A DNA stretch of 64,000 nt from Valencia hispanica (GCA_963556495.2 OY747710.1:34517000-34580999), one strand, 5' to 3'; shown: positions 11,499 through 24,479, counted from the stretch's first letter. A program made the numbers and translations. Notes: generated by a model from the letters alone, not told the origin.

Positions 11499-12194
11499 TT
11501 AAAAAAAGAGAGGTGATTAGCCATAGGAGGTTGATTCTCTGGTTCATTGAAGATCTGCATACTTTAAAGCAGAATACTAGGAAATTTATGAGAAAATGCT
11601 GCTCTCACACCTAGATGATTCCTATTTACCCTGGAAAAATAGTCTACTGCTGTATAAAAAGACCCTTCGACAAGCTAGAACAGCATAGTTTTTATCATTA
11701 ATAGAGGCGAATTAGAACAATCCTTGGTTTCTTTTTAGTTAGTACAGTTGCCAAACTTACACATAGTCATAGTTCTGTTGAGCCAACCATTTCCCCAGCT
11801 CTTAGAAGTGATGACTTTATAGGATTTTTCATAAATAAAATTAATTTTATTAAAAATAAAATAATTGGCATCGATTGTGATTCCTACTGAACTGAACTGA
11901 ACTGAGAGAGCATCTAAAGGCTCAGAAACCCTTACAGATGTTTTGGAATAATTAGTTAATTAGAGTGTCACACTTTGACCCTAGAATATTGAACCGTTTC
12001 ACAATATTCAAATTTTATGGGGTTTTGAATTTAGGGTTTTCATAACCAGCAGCCATAATCATCAAAATTATAACAAATAAAGGCTTGAAAAATATTGCTT
12101 TGCATGTATTGAGATTATCTCATGTATTAGTTTCACCTTGTAAGCTGAATTACTGAAAAAAAAACATTTGCACAGTATTCTAATTAGGTTTCAC

Positions 12195-12519
12195 CTGTAT
12201 TTTGTATTGTCAGACAGGTACTATTTAAGTGATGCTGTAGGTGAGGCAGTAATCAGGTCTGGGTGAAGTTATTAACCACAGGTAATTCATGACTTAAAAA
12301 GGGGGAGGAGGGGGTGGCGGCGGGGTTATTATGTTGGTTTGGATAGTTTTGTTCCCTTAGTGAAAAAAATTAGCACTTGAAAATAGCGTATTTGTGCTTT
12401 CCAAGGTTATCTTTGTTCAATCTTAAATGGGTTTGTTGATCCGCATCATTCAGATTTCACAAAGAAAAAGAAAAAGCACAAGTAATCTGTAAGTGGACAA
12501 ATTCTTTTTCATGGCACTG
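12195..12519. mobile_element. Terminal part of a second Tc1-like element
   Basis: The sequence from CAGACAGGTACTATTTAAGTG through GGTGAGGCAGTAATCAGG, CTTAAAAAGGGGGAGG, TATGTTGGTTTGG, CACAAAGAAAAAGAAAAAGC and GTGGACAAATTCTTTTTCATG to GGCACTG resembles the 3' end of a common fish Tc1-like family, recalled as ending TTTTTCAC..CACTG. Only this one end is seen, directly abutting the Tc1-like element at 9841-12188. That element may have inserted in or recombined with it. Confidence 0.5.
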
Positions 12520-15179
12520 CATATCAAGCCATCTTTAAAATATAGAGGAGAAGATAGGTATTGAAGTAAAATGTCTTGCTGTGGACAGGTTATATAGTAA
12601 GGATTTTGATAGTGTGATTGTTGCTACATTGAGAAAACAAAAGTGCCTCATTCTGTAAACAGATAGGATACACACCTCTCATCATTGTAAAGCCTACAAA
12701 GCTTTTGCTAATCATTGTGTTTCAGAACCCAGAGAAGCTATGGCAAACTGTACAAAGAATGTCTGTTGCTTTCATTTAACACAGACAAACTCAATTACAG
12801 CACACACAATCAGGGGATATAAAACTTGGATATTTTAACCAACCTGCAAGAGTAAAATCCTTACTGCGCACTACTTCAGAGAGCATTCCCTGTTGCTTTG
12901 TCTTTACTTCTGCAGCTATAAGCCAAAACAAGCCCACATCCCTCCCTACCTATCTAAATGGATATCTGCAATCCGCTGACACAAAGGCATCATCTGCGTG
13001 TGTGTACAGAGCAGCAGAAGCCACTTTGGATCCTGAATCTCAATGGGCTCATAGTGCCTCCGACGCCCATCTGTTCCAAGCCAGCCAGCAAGCCACTAAG
13101 CAGGAAACTTTGATCCCCATGTAGATTTTTTCCAAACCCATTCAGATTTGCCTGCCCCTCAAGAGCCATTGTGAGGTTGCCCCAGAGTACAAATTCTAGA
13201 TTCATTATGAGTGTGGGCGGCAACCTTTCTATTCCCCAAAGCACACATGTATGCAGACAACATATTGCTATTTGGTAGCATAAAAGCCTAAGCCCATTGT
13301 TCATTGTTGGTTCATATATCACAAGTAACTATCTAAGTAGCTGTCTAAGAGAGTGCACTTCGAAATACCTGTGGTTCAAATTAGCTAATAGGGATGCATT
13401 CATAGTTGACCCTAACTAATCTTTTTTTTTTATCTCTTCATGTTGAGTTATTGGAAAATGCATGTTAAAATCACAGCAACTTGACTGTTGTTTAGTCTAC
13501 AAATAAATAAATAGTGTTGGCTTGACTTGATACATTTGACTACTGGTGTTAATTTCATTAACTCTTGCTAATTGTTGAGAAAAATGTTAAAATGTGTAAT
13601 TATAATTTTATATAAAATATTTAGCTTGTATGCATACCAATAGTAACAAAGCTGATAAAAGCGTAAGTCTTTCATTTATGTTTCTGCAAAAAAGCTGTCA
13701 GTAAACTTTTTTTACAGTATATCAATTTGCATTATTTTTCATGTTGTTGTTTTTGGTCTTAATAACAAATGTTTTTTACATGAACAGATTGAAAAAAAAA
13801 GGAATTCTATATTGTTTTTAATTTTCACCAGCTCATAAATTAATGTTTTTATTGTTGAAGACAAATATCTTTATCAAATTAGAGTTTGTAAAGTCTGGAT
13901 GGACAAATTTGAGTAAACAAGAAACACAAAACTTAATTTTATTCAATAAATGTGAATTAGATTTGAAATAATTTAAGTTTCCCTGACTTTATTCAAATGT
14001 ACAAGTATTGTATGTTTACTGTATTTACTTCATGTGAAATGCTATTCTATGTTAAAGTTTATTGTTGAAGGCAATACACTTCATCAATTGGTTTAAGTTG
14101 AATTAACTCATTAGGTCTTACAGTGTGTGTAAATATAACACCAAAGCAGCATTAAAAAGTTGTAAAATTCAATTTATGTACAGAAATAACTTTGCTCAGA
14201 TGCTATTTATTGATTTAGAATTTGACTTCCTTTTTTTCCTTTTTCTTTACTTTAACATTATTTTTTTACATCAAAGTTACTTAATGTATCGTTATTTGAG
14301 TCTTCAGCTGTCAAAATAAACTTCAAATACAATATATTATTATTATGTTATTTGTCTTGGATAGCTTTAAACATTGTTGTTTGTACTGATGATTTGTAAA
14401 AACTTTACTATTTAAAGCAAAGTGTTTCTGTAAGGTAAGTTGAGTAGATACAATTAATTTTAAGCTGCTACCTAAACATAATAATTATTCAAATAAAAGG
14501 AAAACCACTATTATTATGTATATGGAAAAAAAAATATTATTAAGCAAGAAGCAAAGTTGATGTTAATTAGTAATACCTTAAGGATTCAGTGAATTTACAT
14601 TCTGTTACTTTTGTACCAAATGACTACATCGGTTTTTACTCACTTTAAAAGTTTGTATATCCTTTCCCTGTTTGAGTTAACTTAAAACTTAAAACAACAA
14701 CTTTATCAAATTGTTTGAGTTAAATTAGCACATGAGCTTCAACAGTGTAAGTATAATAACAAATAAGTGATCAAATTTGTGTTATTATTTATACCATTTA
14801 TAACATTTGCTTGGCTTCAACATGGATCAGATATTCTTAAATAATAGTTCATTTGGGTGTCCAAGTACTTTCTTTCTGGCGAACATTAATTTTAAAACAC
14901 ATTATTATGTAGAAAAAACACAGAGTGATAAAAAGAAATGTTACACACTGACACATTTTTAGAGACATGGCAGCAACATTAGCATTGGTCATTAGTGGCA
15001 CACACATCCATGTAGTGTCGAATACAGAGGCTCATACGCAGGCCCTATTTGGTTACCTGTGTGACAGGCTTGTTCAGGACACCAGAAACAGCTGTCCTGG
15101 CCTGTGTGAGCCGAAATAATTAGGCCTGTCATCTCTGTGCTCTGATTTCCCCTTCAGCCCGCTCCACAAAATGCTAATA

Positions 15180-15530
15180 TTTTGCTTTCATTGTCACATT
15201 CACCTTGACACGGATATTGCCTTGGCGCATAACTGGATGAGATGACTCTAAATTTGCATTGTTCGTTCTAATAAATTTGCTTCCTCTGTACCTTATGGCA
15301 GGACCCATCAGATAAAGTCGCCCAGAGTGTCATCAATCATGGCCCAGGATGACAGACGGCTTTCGCCTTCATTTGTTACATAGAGGAACATGCTTAATTA
15401 TTTGTACTGTAATTAGTTGGGAAAATGTCAGGAAATGTCAACGCTCTGTTCACTGTGGAAGGGCTCTGCTTGAAAGCCAGAGAGAATGAAGTGTCATTAA
15501 TGCCACGTAACGAGATGAGGATCGGGATGG
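15180..15530. promoter_or_regulatory. Candidate conserved noncoding element
   Basis: This block stands out from its AT-rich flanks by balanced composition, few simple repeats, and clustered factor-like words: the POU octamer ATTTGCAT at 15252-15259, GCTTAATTA, TGTAATTAGTT and TCATTAATG. ORFs are short. The look is that of vertebrate developmental enhancers. This is inference from composition and motifs only; no alignment was possible. Confidence 0.3.
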
Positions 15531-16201
15531 GGGGTGCTTTTTAGAATGTAATCATGGAGAGAGTTAGAGGGGGACTCAATTCAGTACTGCTATAGCTAGC
15601 ATGATGGGCATCTTATTAGCCAAGCAGCCAGCCAGCTGCATTTTAAACCACATCTTACCCCCCCCTACTCTTTTCTCACACTTGCACGAAATAAAGGCAG
15701 CAAGTGGGGAAGAGAAATGAAGTCAAGTAAACAATTCCAGCTTCCCACTTGCTGTCAAACCAGCCATACTTTGCTATGTTATACCGTCTGTCATAAATAG
15801 GCACTATGCAAAGTTGGAAAACAATGGAAAGGCTTCCTGTTTGAGCAGTCCATGCTAAAGCAGAAGTTTTACACTGCAATTAATCACAGCCAGTGCAATT
15901 GTTATCACTTAAGTAGTTAACGCAGTATATCTGTCATAGCAGTAATAGCATTTTCTTCTGAAGCAGAACTCATCATTTCTTCGCCTGATTATACAAAACA
16001 ATTATTTACTGCAAAATTAGAAGACAAAGTCATTAAATAACCTTCACAGCGTATTATAGCAACACTAATTATTGCATTCAGCTTCGAGCACAATACCTAT
16101 TTCATCAGATGCTTTTTGTGTGAAAATTGGCCAGTCAGTGCGGACAGGCAACTTGAACACTTGTCCAAAAAAACGAAGGTAATTTACACTTGTTTGAAAA
16201 A

Positions 16202-16214
16202 GGGGGGGGGGGGG
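16202..16214. repeat. Homopolymer G run (13 G)
   Basis: Thirteen consecutive G bases, a simple-sequence tract and a likely sequencing-length uncertainty. Confidence 0.9.
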
Positions 16215-17585
16215 ACTAAAGGGAAAAGTGAATTTGCTATCCCTTGAGTGAGATCTTTTGTTTTGGAGAGAAATATGTAGCATGATGACATCCCGTGGGT
16301 GTTTCGGTGGCCATTCGTCTTTTCAGGGCCTCACAGTGGGAGCATGGCAGAGCAAGCATCAGCCTGCTACCTTGCCCACCGACAGGCACTGATGGTCATC
16401 CAAGAAGCTCCTTAATTAGCCCGCAATCTGGCAACGACCCGTGTTCCTGAGATGTGGCAGCCCTGTTTAAATATGATGCCAGATGCAGTCCCACCTTCTG
16501 CATGTCATCTCATTGTCCTAGGAAGCCAGGGGGAGAGAGAGCGTGCACATCCCACGACGCAGCATGTGCTACGAGATGATGTGCTCATTGTTTTTTTTTT
16601 TTTGTTGTTTTTTTTGTTTATTCTCCTTTTTCCTTGTTTCCATTTTGCTTTATGTCATGCAACCCTTTTTCCTGCTCTGGCACATCCACAGTGGGCTCCA
16701 CTATGAAAAGTGATGCTGTTCAGTTCGAAAAATGCACTGAATAAATTAGCAAAAATGTAAACACATATTTACTATGACCCTTTAGATCATCTCTGACTAT
16801 TTTAGGATTATAAACTTGGTTCACTATGATCTATTCATGCAGCTAATAAAGTACTATCAGTGGATCTAATCCGGTTTCCTTACATATTACTTTGTAGGAC
16901 TTGACTCTTTTCTGGTAATGCCATGAGCATAAATAATCTAAATCAAATCCAACCAAGTTTGACCTCCTTATAGTCAGACACACTGTAACACTTGATATTA
17001 TTACTAATCTGTGATTCTGTATGTAGAGCAAGCAGAAGTATTATCCAAAATGGTGTAAACATGTCCCAAGGCCTTCTAAAATCTTCACTTATAATAGTTT
17101 TTTTTCAGAACATATAAATGCTGGATATGGTGCAATAAATACAACAGCCCTCCATTCAGTGTTTCTGCTTGTGTGCTTACTGTGGGATTTAGGCTGTCAC
17201 AGCACCCAACTTTGTGCTGCTGTGCTTATGGTAAATGTGGATAAGCTTAGAGGACTGAGGGCTTTTTATAGCCTAGAACAGCTCTTATTTGCAGCTCTTT
17301 CCTCAAATACAGTGACTTCAAGTTGACTCAGTCTGCATTGACTTCCCATACCTGAGTTTACGAGTTAGCAAAAAATATCCTTGTGGAGACTGATTGATAA
17401 TGGAAAGAAGAAAAACAAAGTAGTATTGAGTATTGCAATATTTATAATCCCCAAAGTGTATCTGTTTTACTTGTTTTTGTGTTATTAGAGCAATTTATAT
17501 ATACAAACCAAAATCCATTAAACCTTTTATTATTCTTTTTAAAATAAACATTTATGTTACTAGTTTGTAATCTAAGTGCTCTAAT

Positions 17586-17598
17586 CCCCCCCCCCCCC
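17586..17598. repeat. Homopolymer C run (13 C)
   Basis: Thirteen consecutive C bases, about 1.4 kb from the G run at 16202. Length may be uncertain in assemblies. Confidence 0.9.
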
Positions 17599-17916
17599 AA
17601 AGAACTCCCATCTTTCTTATCAAATTCAGAGTCTAAATCAAGATTCAAATTGGTATTAGTTTTGCACTGAAGGAAAAACCCTGCTCATTCTATAAGTTTA
17701 AGATGATTATGTGGCATCAGTAATCGCCACAGCGGAGAGCCAAAGTTTTGACAGATTTCAATTTAAATTCCAAAGCACTGATATTGTATTTAAGTCTGCA
17801 CTAGTTCTCTTTATTAACTGTTTTAAGATTTTTCCGAAGTCATATATAATACAAGTTACCACCTTTAAATAAGGTGGTGGTGTGTGTGTGTGTGGGGAGG
17901 TATCTATCCTATGCAG

Positions 17917-18005
17917 TGCTGCGGGGAGGCTGGTGCTTATCTCCAGCAATCACTGGGCAAGAGGCAGGGTACACCCTGGACAGGTCGCCAGTCCATCACT
18001 GCATT
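17917..18005. repeat. Fragment of a common teleost dispersed repeat
   Basis: The phrase GGGCAAGAGGCAGGGTACACC, then CTGGACAGGTCGCCAGTCCA, is the hallmark of a very abundant fish repeat. The preceding CTGCGGGGAGGCTGGTGCTTATCTCCAGC also fits. It ends after about 90 bases. A second, longer and more decayed copy lies at 34432-34648. Classification of the family is uncertain to me. Confidence 0.55.
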
Positions 18006-18679
18006 GTTTTAATCTTTTAGAATAAATCTCAAGGCACTTTGTTCAGATTTTTTTTTAAATTTTCTCTAAGAATTTTACTGGGGTGCAAACGCTACATCCT
18101 GGTGCAGATTCACCAGAAAAACTGATCTGGCAAGCCCTATGAATTTCAGATTAATAAAAAAAAACAAAAGAATAGATTGTTTCAATACCCCTATACTCAT
18201 GCACGCAACTTTAAAAATAACCTTTCTTTGCATGTGCCTGGATGCATCTATGGATTGATCTTTATAAATTGCCCATACATCAACGTGTGTCACACAGATT
18301 TATCTACCAGGACAAATGGCATCAACTTGCATGCAAACTTTGCATCTTGAAACCTCATTTATTTGTAGCTGCGTATGGAGAGAGGAGATAATCTAATCAA
18401 TTTTCGGAGGCAAAAAAGGAGATGCACGAATAAAAGGGAGAGGTGGAGCATTGAAGACAACATTAAGGAATATTGAGAAAAATCCAATTGTCTAAACAAA
18501 TGTAAACTGCCAAAGCCTCTTAGAACATGGTAGGTCTTTATTCACTAATACATTATCTTGCATATTTCATACAGGGAGATTACTGAAACAGAATTGCATG
18601 TCTTTCTGTTGTATGTCTTTATAATTACACCTTGAAGCCATGGCTAAGTTGTGTTTTTTTTTCCTTCAGTTTTTCCTCC

Positions 18680-19000
18680 ATATTCATGAAAAGCAGACTT
18701 GTAATTTGATAAAGAGACGCTTGTGTTCTCAACTTCATTCAAATGGCATCATGGTGCTGTATTAGAGTGGGCATCTGTGTTCTCGCAGCATTAATCTCTT
18801 CAAGCACATTCCAGCTGCTGTGATGTGCGAGGGGGAGATAAGTCTTAAACAGTCTAAAGCTAAGCAAACCAGACAACTCTATTATTGGCTTCATAATTGC
18901 TTAATTAAACTTTTGTCACTAATCATTATGAGGGCAATAGAGCTGTTATACAGGCTTTCTGTCGAGCAGGGAAAAAAAAAATCAATAAACTATGTTGGGG
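18680..19000. promoter_or_regulatory. Candidate conserved noncoding element
   Basis: Non-repetitive block with balanced composition and many homeodomain- and E-box-like words (GTAATTTGAT, GCATTAATC, CAGCTGCTG, CATAATTGCTTAATTAAAC, ACTAATCATTATG), bounded on its right by the CT microsatellite. A developmental enhancer is a reasonable guess from composition alone. Confidence 0.3.
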
Positions 19001-19018
19001 AGCTGATCCCCCCCAGTT

Positions 19019-19072
<54 letters not shown>

Positions 19073-19118
19073 GCTCTCTCTCTCGTACTCTCTCACTCTC
19101 TCTCGCTCTCTCTCACTC
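19019..19118. repeat. (CT)n microsatellite, about 100 bp
   Basis: Nearly continuous CT dinucleotides with sparse interruptions (TTTC, CGCT, CGTA, CACT). The length gives artificial Ser-Leu and Glu-Arg frames on the two strands. It sits between two conserved-element-like blocks. Confidence 0.95.
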
Positions 19119-19134
19119 TTTTTTGTCCTCTGCA

Positions 19135-19450
19135 AATGAAATTCATTGCTGCCGGTTAGTGATCTGTAGGTCTGGAGCTCGACTGATATGAGCTGCCATC
19201 ACCATTTGAATTGAGGGGTATTCAGTAGCACATGAATATGAACAAATGGCAAACATAAATCTCTTGCATGAAGTACACCTTCTATCCCTTTATTATGGAA
19301 CAATTGACCCATCTAAAATGAATTCTAATGCCAGTGAAAGCATTTAGATTTAAATTACACCATGGGTCCCCTGGACCTGAGAGATGACGGCATAAAAAAG
19401 ATTAATATGCTAATTATTTTTTTCCTCCCCTGTCTTTATTCCTCCTTTCG
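19135..19450. promoter_or_regulatory. Candidate conserved noncoding element
   Basis: Follows the CT repeat directly. It contains ATTTGAATTGAGG, ACATGAATATGAACAAATGG, AAAGATTAATATGCTAATTATT and CCATCTAAAATGAATTC. An octamer ATGCAAAT lies slightly downstream at 19657-19664. Balanced composition, no element ends. Inferred only. Confidence 0.3.
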
Positions 19451-21035
19451 ACATTTGCGTTGGGGTTATTGTGAGCCTTGTAAATAAGATGACTGTTTTG
19501 TCAAGGAATGACTGTGAGGCTCTGTTCCGTAAAGTTTACCTTACATCACTGACATGCATCTGGCTGTGACATTATATTGTTTTTTTATGAGCCTCTGGAC
19601 TTTTTTTCTACCCTGAAGCACTTTATTACACATATGTTAAGATGTGTGTGTTTGGCATGCAAATATGTTTTGTTTTGCTAGTGACCCAGAGAGTTCATAA
19701 GATGCAAGCAGAAGGCAGTCTTTCTTCTGTATAAATCATGTTCGATGTCTCTCCCAAACAGTCAGAAGCAACCTTAGATAGCCATTACAAGGTTTGCAGT
19801 TTGTTCCAAAGTTCTGCCAAAGGATCAGAGTTTAAATTATGTTGTGTTTTATGTTGTTTAATTGGCCTGGCTTTGAAAAAACAACTTTTAGCTTTGAATG
19901 TGTTGCCATAGGCAGCCAGTTGGCAAGAGAGGAATGGGGGCAAATGCCTCATTTCATAATTTGTAGGCACTTTAAAGTTGATGAAGGCCCTTTGATCAGT
20001 TGAAAAGTGTCCAAAAAATAACAAGAGATGGGGGCTTCACCGGGAGGATACTCTCAAGAAAGCGTTGTGTGCATTTGTTCTTGCTTATTCTCCCAAAGGT
20101 TTTAGACCATTTGCACCAACATTTCTCTGTAAGTCATTTACTGGGGGTGGAATAACTGTGACCAAAGACTTGTCTACTAACAAGGATTTTGTAAATTATC
20201 ACAACAGTAACAGGTAATATGGAAGTTAAGAATGCCAACTTCTTCAAATATTTGAAAATGGGGGGAAAAATGCCTTTTTACCTCAATTTGACAATTTTTC
20301 ACACCAGTAAGGATTGCTTTTTATAAGGGTTGCAATGAGATCTTGTAGCACAAGACCTCACAATGATAAAACACTCCAACATTTGTCCTCAAAGAGAAGT
20401 GTGTCTTAAGTAGAGAAGGAATAATTCATGTATTACATTACTCAGAATTAAAAATACTCAAATTAACACTTTTCAGAGCCAAAGTGGATATGCGAAATGC
20501 ACTACCTCTAGAGTGTACTTCTGCTATGGCTTGCTCATCAGTAGTTCCTTTCTGCTGTAACATCTACAGTTTATAATGAGAACAACGGTGAACACACTTG
20601 GCAGTAGGCTATTAAAGGCAACAGCGTTCACCTTGTACCCAGATCTAACTTTCTAATGGGCCTACGTAAAACTGTGAAGCCTTCAGTCCTAACTATTATT
20701 ATAACCATGGATTTAAAGGAGAATGCTTAAAACATAACACACTTTTCAGAAGTAAGAGTCATATTTTACTTTAAGAAAGAAAATAACTGTGGAATTTTGT
20801 CCAACTGGCAAATAAGGCAGCTCGTCAGCCCACCCACCCTTTTAATTTGTTTGTGTGAAAGCATTTTGCATATCCAGTAAAAAGACTCAGTAACAGACAA
20901 GATAACAATTTGTTAGGACTTAAAACATACCATAACTTATTGTTAGCCCACTAACATTAATCTAATCATCTGAGCCTTTTAATGTTGTCCTCATGTAATT
21001 GAAAATATGTCTTTTATTGTACGTAAACCTGAACC

Positions 21036-21036
<1 letters not shown>

Positions 21037-21069
<33 letters not shown>
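21037..21069. repeat. (AAT)n microsatellite, 11 units
   Basis: Uninterrupted AAT/ATA trinucleotide run. Simple-sequence DNA. Confidence 0.95.
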
Positions 21070-21689
21070 TCAGCTTTGAACATAGATTCTTTGAAGTTTA
21101 TTAAACCTTTACTCTATTTTGTGAAAAAAGTAAAAAAATAGCTTTTACAGAGCTTTTTAATCAAAAGGGTCATCTAACAATTAGACGATAAACAAAATCC
21201 AATACATTCATAATTCAACCTTAGACAAAATAATAAAATCTTCCCAAAATCTTTCCCAAAAATCTGAAAATTTTAAGATTACGTTTTTGTACACAATCTT
21301 TATTGTATTGCAATGTCTTGAGAGCTGGATTCATTTGAGGATAAGTGTTATTGACAATTATTGTAAAATCTGATTAGTTTAACACAGTCAGAGGAGCAAC
21401 AACATATTTATGCACTATTAAACTATTACAGGAATGCCATTTGGGTTTTTTGTTTTGTTTTTGTTTTTAAAAAGTGATGTTGCCTGGAAATTTAAGGACT
21501 TTTCTCAGAAGCATTAATTACTGCATTGCAAAATTAATTTTAAATGTTAATAGATATTTTTATTATATCAAAAGTAGAGAAGTTTATCGTTGGCAAGTCT
21601 AAAAACTTGAAAACTTTTGTCATTTAATGCATCTCAGCTAACATTGAGACACTTTGTTAACGAATTGCTTCGAAGGCATCAGAGGACAG

Positions 21690-21950
21690 ACTTAATTACA
21701 GAGAGCACATCACATTCTTGCATTATTATTCCATATATCCCCAGCTGAATACAATTCTGCTGCTAGATAAACAAATTTCATGGCAGCCTTTATGGCACCA
21801 CATTCTGGCCAACCATTGATACCAGTGTTTATTCGAGGGGCTGCGTGAAGCGTGGCAGGCATGAAAATGTGGCATTAAAAGTGGAATCCTTCATTTTCAT
21901 CTCATTAAAAAAGTAGGCAGAATGCAAATACATAGTCATGCACATGTACA
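21690..21950. promoter_or_regulatory. Candidate conserved noncoding element
   Basis: Balanced block with GACTTAATTACAGAG, ATTATTATTCCATATATCC, GATAAACAAATTTCATGGC and the octamer ATGCAAAT at 21922-21929. It has no transposon landmarks or long ORF. Enhancer-like by appearance only. Confidence 0.3.
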
Positions 21951-24479
21951 AGCCTTCTACACCCCTCATGATGGTTCATTATGTGGTTAAGTGAACAAAT
22001 GTGAAAAAGAGAAAAGTGGTTTGAGGGGTGGAGTTTGTGGCACCATGTTTAAATAGCTAGTTAGTTGTGTAGATGCAAAAGAAAAAGCCTAGTTATTGGA
22101 TAATATGCATATGTGTGTCTAAGCATTCTATTGCTTATTCTGTATACTGTGCATCATAGCATATAGCAAACCTTAAATATATACAAGGGCTCGGTTTCTG
22201 GGAAGTTAGTAGGTTTCCGTTCAGAAATCAAACATGTTTAGCTCAGATTGGTCATGAACAAAACAGAAAAACTTAAAAGTAGAAGGATTACATAAACTAT
22301 GACACAAAAAGTAACAATACATAAATAAATAATAATCCATGTCTGAATTCATAAAATTTTAGATACTATTCATTTGATGTTTTCCATCTAAACTTGTTTT
22401 AAAAAGAAAATCTTAGATAATGTCTTTCTGTAAAGAACAAACTCTGCCTTGTATACGATGGATCCAGAATTAGGTGCCCGCCTGGGAATATGAAAAAAAA
22501 ACGCCCCAATCTTTCCATTCTGTTTGCTGCTGATTTTTTCCTTATTATTTTATACCAAGGTATACACCTAAGCCGAAGTTAAACAAAATTGCCTTGCGTT
22601 TTGATTAAATATTTATTTGAAGTTAAGTAAAAATTCAACAACTTTTTTTTCTCTTTTATTGCTGGTTTCTGATGAAAGTTTCCAAGTAACAAAACATGTC
22701 CAAACCAGAATCAGTTAAACTTGAAAAAGGGACGAATGCATAAATAGATGGACAGATTTACAATACTTTAATAGCTCTATTATGTAAAAATGAAAGGTAC
22801 TTTTTAGCTGAACAATTTTATGTTTTATGGTGAACTTATAAAACTCTTCAGCAGAGAATTTGTAAGTTAGAGAGCAGTATAATCTTTGTGTTGGGTATTT
22901 AGTTTTGCACATCTTAGTATGGATTTTAACAATTTACTTAAATTAAATCTAATGTTTGCATGTCACATTGTTTTATATTATTTAAGAACGTAAAAATGAA
23001 GGTTTTATACAGTCTTTTATTAAGAGTAATTGAGCAGACCTACACCAGTAATTTGCCATTTTACGGTTACATACTTTCATTTTTACATATATTTTCTAAC
23101 AGTGCCATGTTTAAAGAAATTTGCTGCACATCACAGCTAGCTTTCAGGTTCCCTTGGACCAGACTCTTTCAATTAAAAATATGTATGGGTAGTGTTCACA
23201 TACTTCCAGAAACATGTAATGTATTATTTTGGTTATGTGGAGATTTATTTCTACTGCCTCACCCTGGCCAAACAACGAGAGCATTGCATATGCTTGCACG
23301 TGTGTGTGTGTGCCTGTGCTTGCTTTTAGCTACCATACTTACTTCATAATGAGCTATCCATCGCAAACACATATAAACACACACGACAAGCCACTTCCTT
23401 CCCATTTTTGTGTGTGTATATGTTTTTGTGTGTACACCCAGGATAACATTGTGAACACTGGCAACAGTGCCCACGCCCTGGGGCCTCGCCATGTCTTCTC
23501 ACACCTCTCATTTTCAGTCTGGGGCTTTATCCTTTGTGCAAATACCCGTTTTTTTTTACTTAAATAATACAACTACTCTTTGGGCTGTAATATACACAAA
23601 TCCTAAAAAATTATAGGGAGCTAAGGGTCTAAATGGAGTTCTATCTTTGTCTCCAAATCCCAAGCCAGCAAAACTGTAAGTTTTTATCTATTCTTTTTAC
23701 CTCACTTAATGCTTTTACTACTCCCAACTGTATACAGATATAATAGTGAGTTTAAAATTTTAAAACATATTTATTTTTATCTCAAATTATTCACTATTTA
23801 TATTTTACTTAGTGTGACCTTTTATGTTACTTATGTTGTGAAATTATCTGTCATTTATTTTTACTTTATTGTCAGACTGGGCTTTACCTTGAAAGGGAAG
23901 CTGCTGCTCTTTTGTAAAATACTATACACACAAGTGGAAATCACTTAATAACATGTTTGTTTCCCCTCTAATCCTTCAGTATTCTTTAGGAGAAAGAAAT
24001 GTTCACCCTTTAGTGAAACATATAATTGTTAGGTTGCCAGCTCACAAAGGTATCCCCAGGTTTTTGGCTTGATAGAAGAGGGCCAGTCAATTAAAATAAT
24101 TACAGTATTTCTGTGATAAATGCAAGGTCTGGTTATTTTAGAACATTTAGGGATTTGCAGTTCCATATAATTGGAGCTGTGAAGTCCAACTCCCACTTTT
24201 TGTCAAAAGCAAGTGATTATGTGGAGGAACACACTCATTTGGTGAGTTCTAAGCTTTAATGCAGTGTTTCTTAATCTGTGGGTCAGAGGCAAATGTGTAT
24301 CACACGCCCAGAAGACATAGACATGTGTCAGCTGTCAGATATTTTTCGACAAAATTGTCACTGCAAGGTAAAATTCAGAAATATGCTACTCAATAAACTG
24401 GTTAATTTTGTATTCACAAATGGTCCCCAATCTTGTTCATTTATTCCTCTTCACCTTTTGCAATTTTACATTCCACAAC

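Larger units (their letters stand above)
10366..11945 (+). mobile_element. L2/CR1-group LINE copy A, 5' UTR to EN-RT linker, internally deleted and 3'-truncated
   Basis: The 5' region (GTTGCACTCCGTGGAGCTGT, CTCTCTTGAATTGATCT, GAGGCCTTTCTAAGTTATTT) matches the reverse complement of the 5' UTR of LINE copy B at about 56490-56640. The start of ORF1 (TGTAACTGTAATAAATGTAA, encoding CNKC) and its downstream segment follow. The sequence then jumps at about 10680 from ORF1 directly into the endonuclease domain, so most of ORF1 and the beginning of ORF2 are deleted. A block of the 5' UTR is also missing relative to copy B. After the EN domain comes the EN-RT linker, interrupted by a 145-bp MITE, and the copy ends near a (TGAAC)3 repeat at 11888-11903 without reaching the RT. 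It is inserted within a Tc1-like element. Confidence 0.75.
9841..12188 (-). mobile_element. Tc1-like DNA transposon, internally deleted and split by a LINE
   Basis: The left arm (9841-10055: ACTCAAAAAATTTGAATATC, TTCAGTAATTCA, GGTGAAACTAATA, TTCAAGCCTTTATTTGTTAT) is matched in inverted orientation by the right arm (about 11988-12188: ATAACAAATAAAGGCTTGAA, TATTAGTTTCACC, TGAATTACTGAA, GTATTCTAATT). Long inverted arms of about 200 bp are usual for Tc1-like elements. Only the C-terminal part of a transposase survives, next to the left arm on the minus strand. The missing centre is occupied by an L2-type LINE (about 10366-11945). Confidence 0.75.
12520..17916. other. Noncoding stretch with no gene recognised
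   Basis: Mainly AT-rich DNA with homopolymer and dinucleotide tracts; 13.4-14.9 kb is especially A/T-rich. No transposon ends were recognised. A conserved-element-like block at 15.2-15.5 kb is listed separately. Confidence 0.55.

Noticed and set aside
18820..19191. Ser-Leu-rich frame and its opposite Arg-Glu frame
   Set aside because: Translation of the (CT)n microsatellite.
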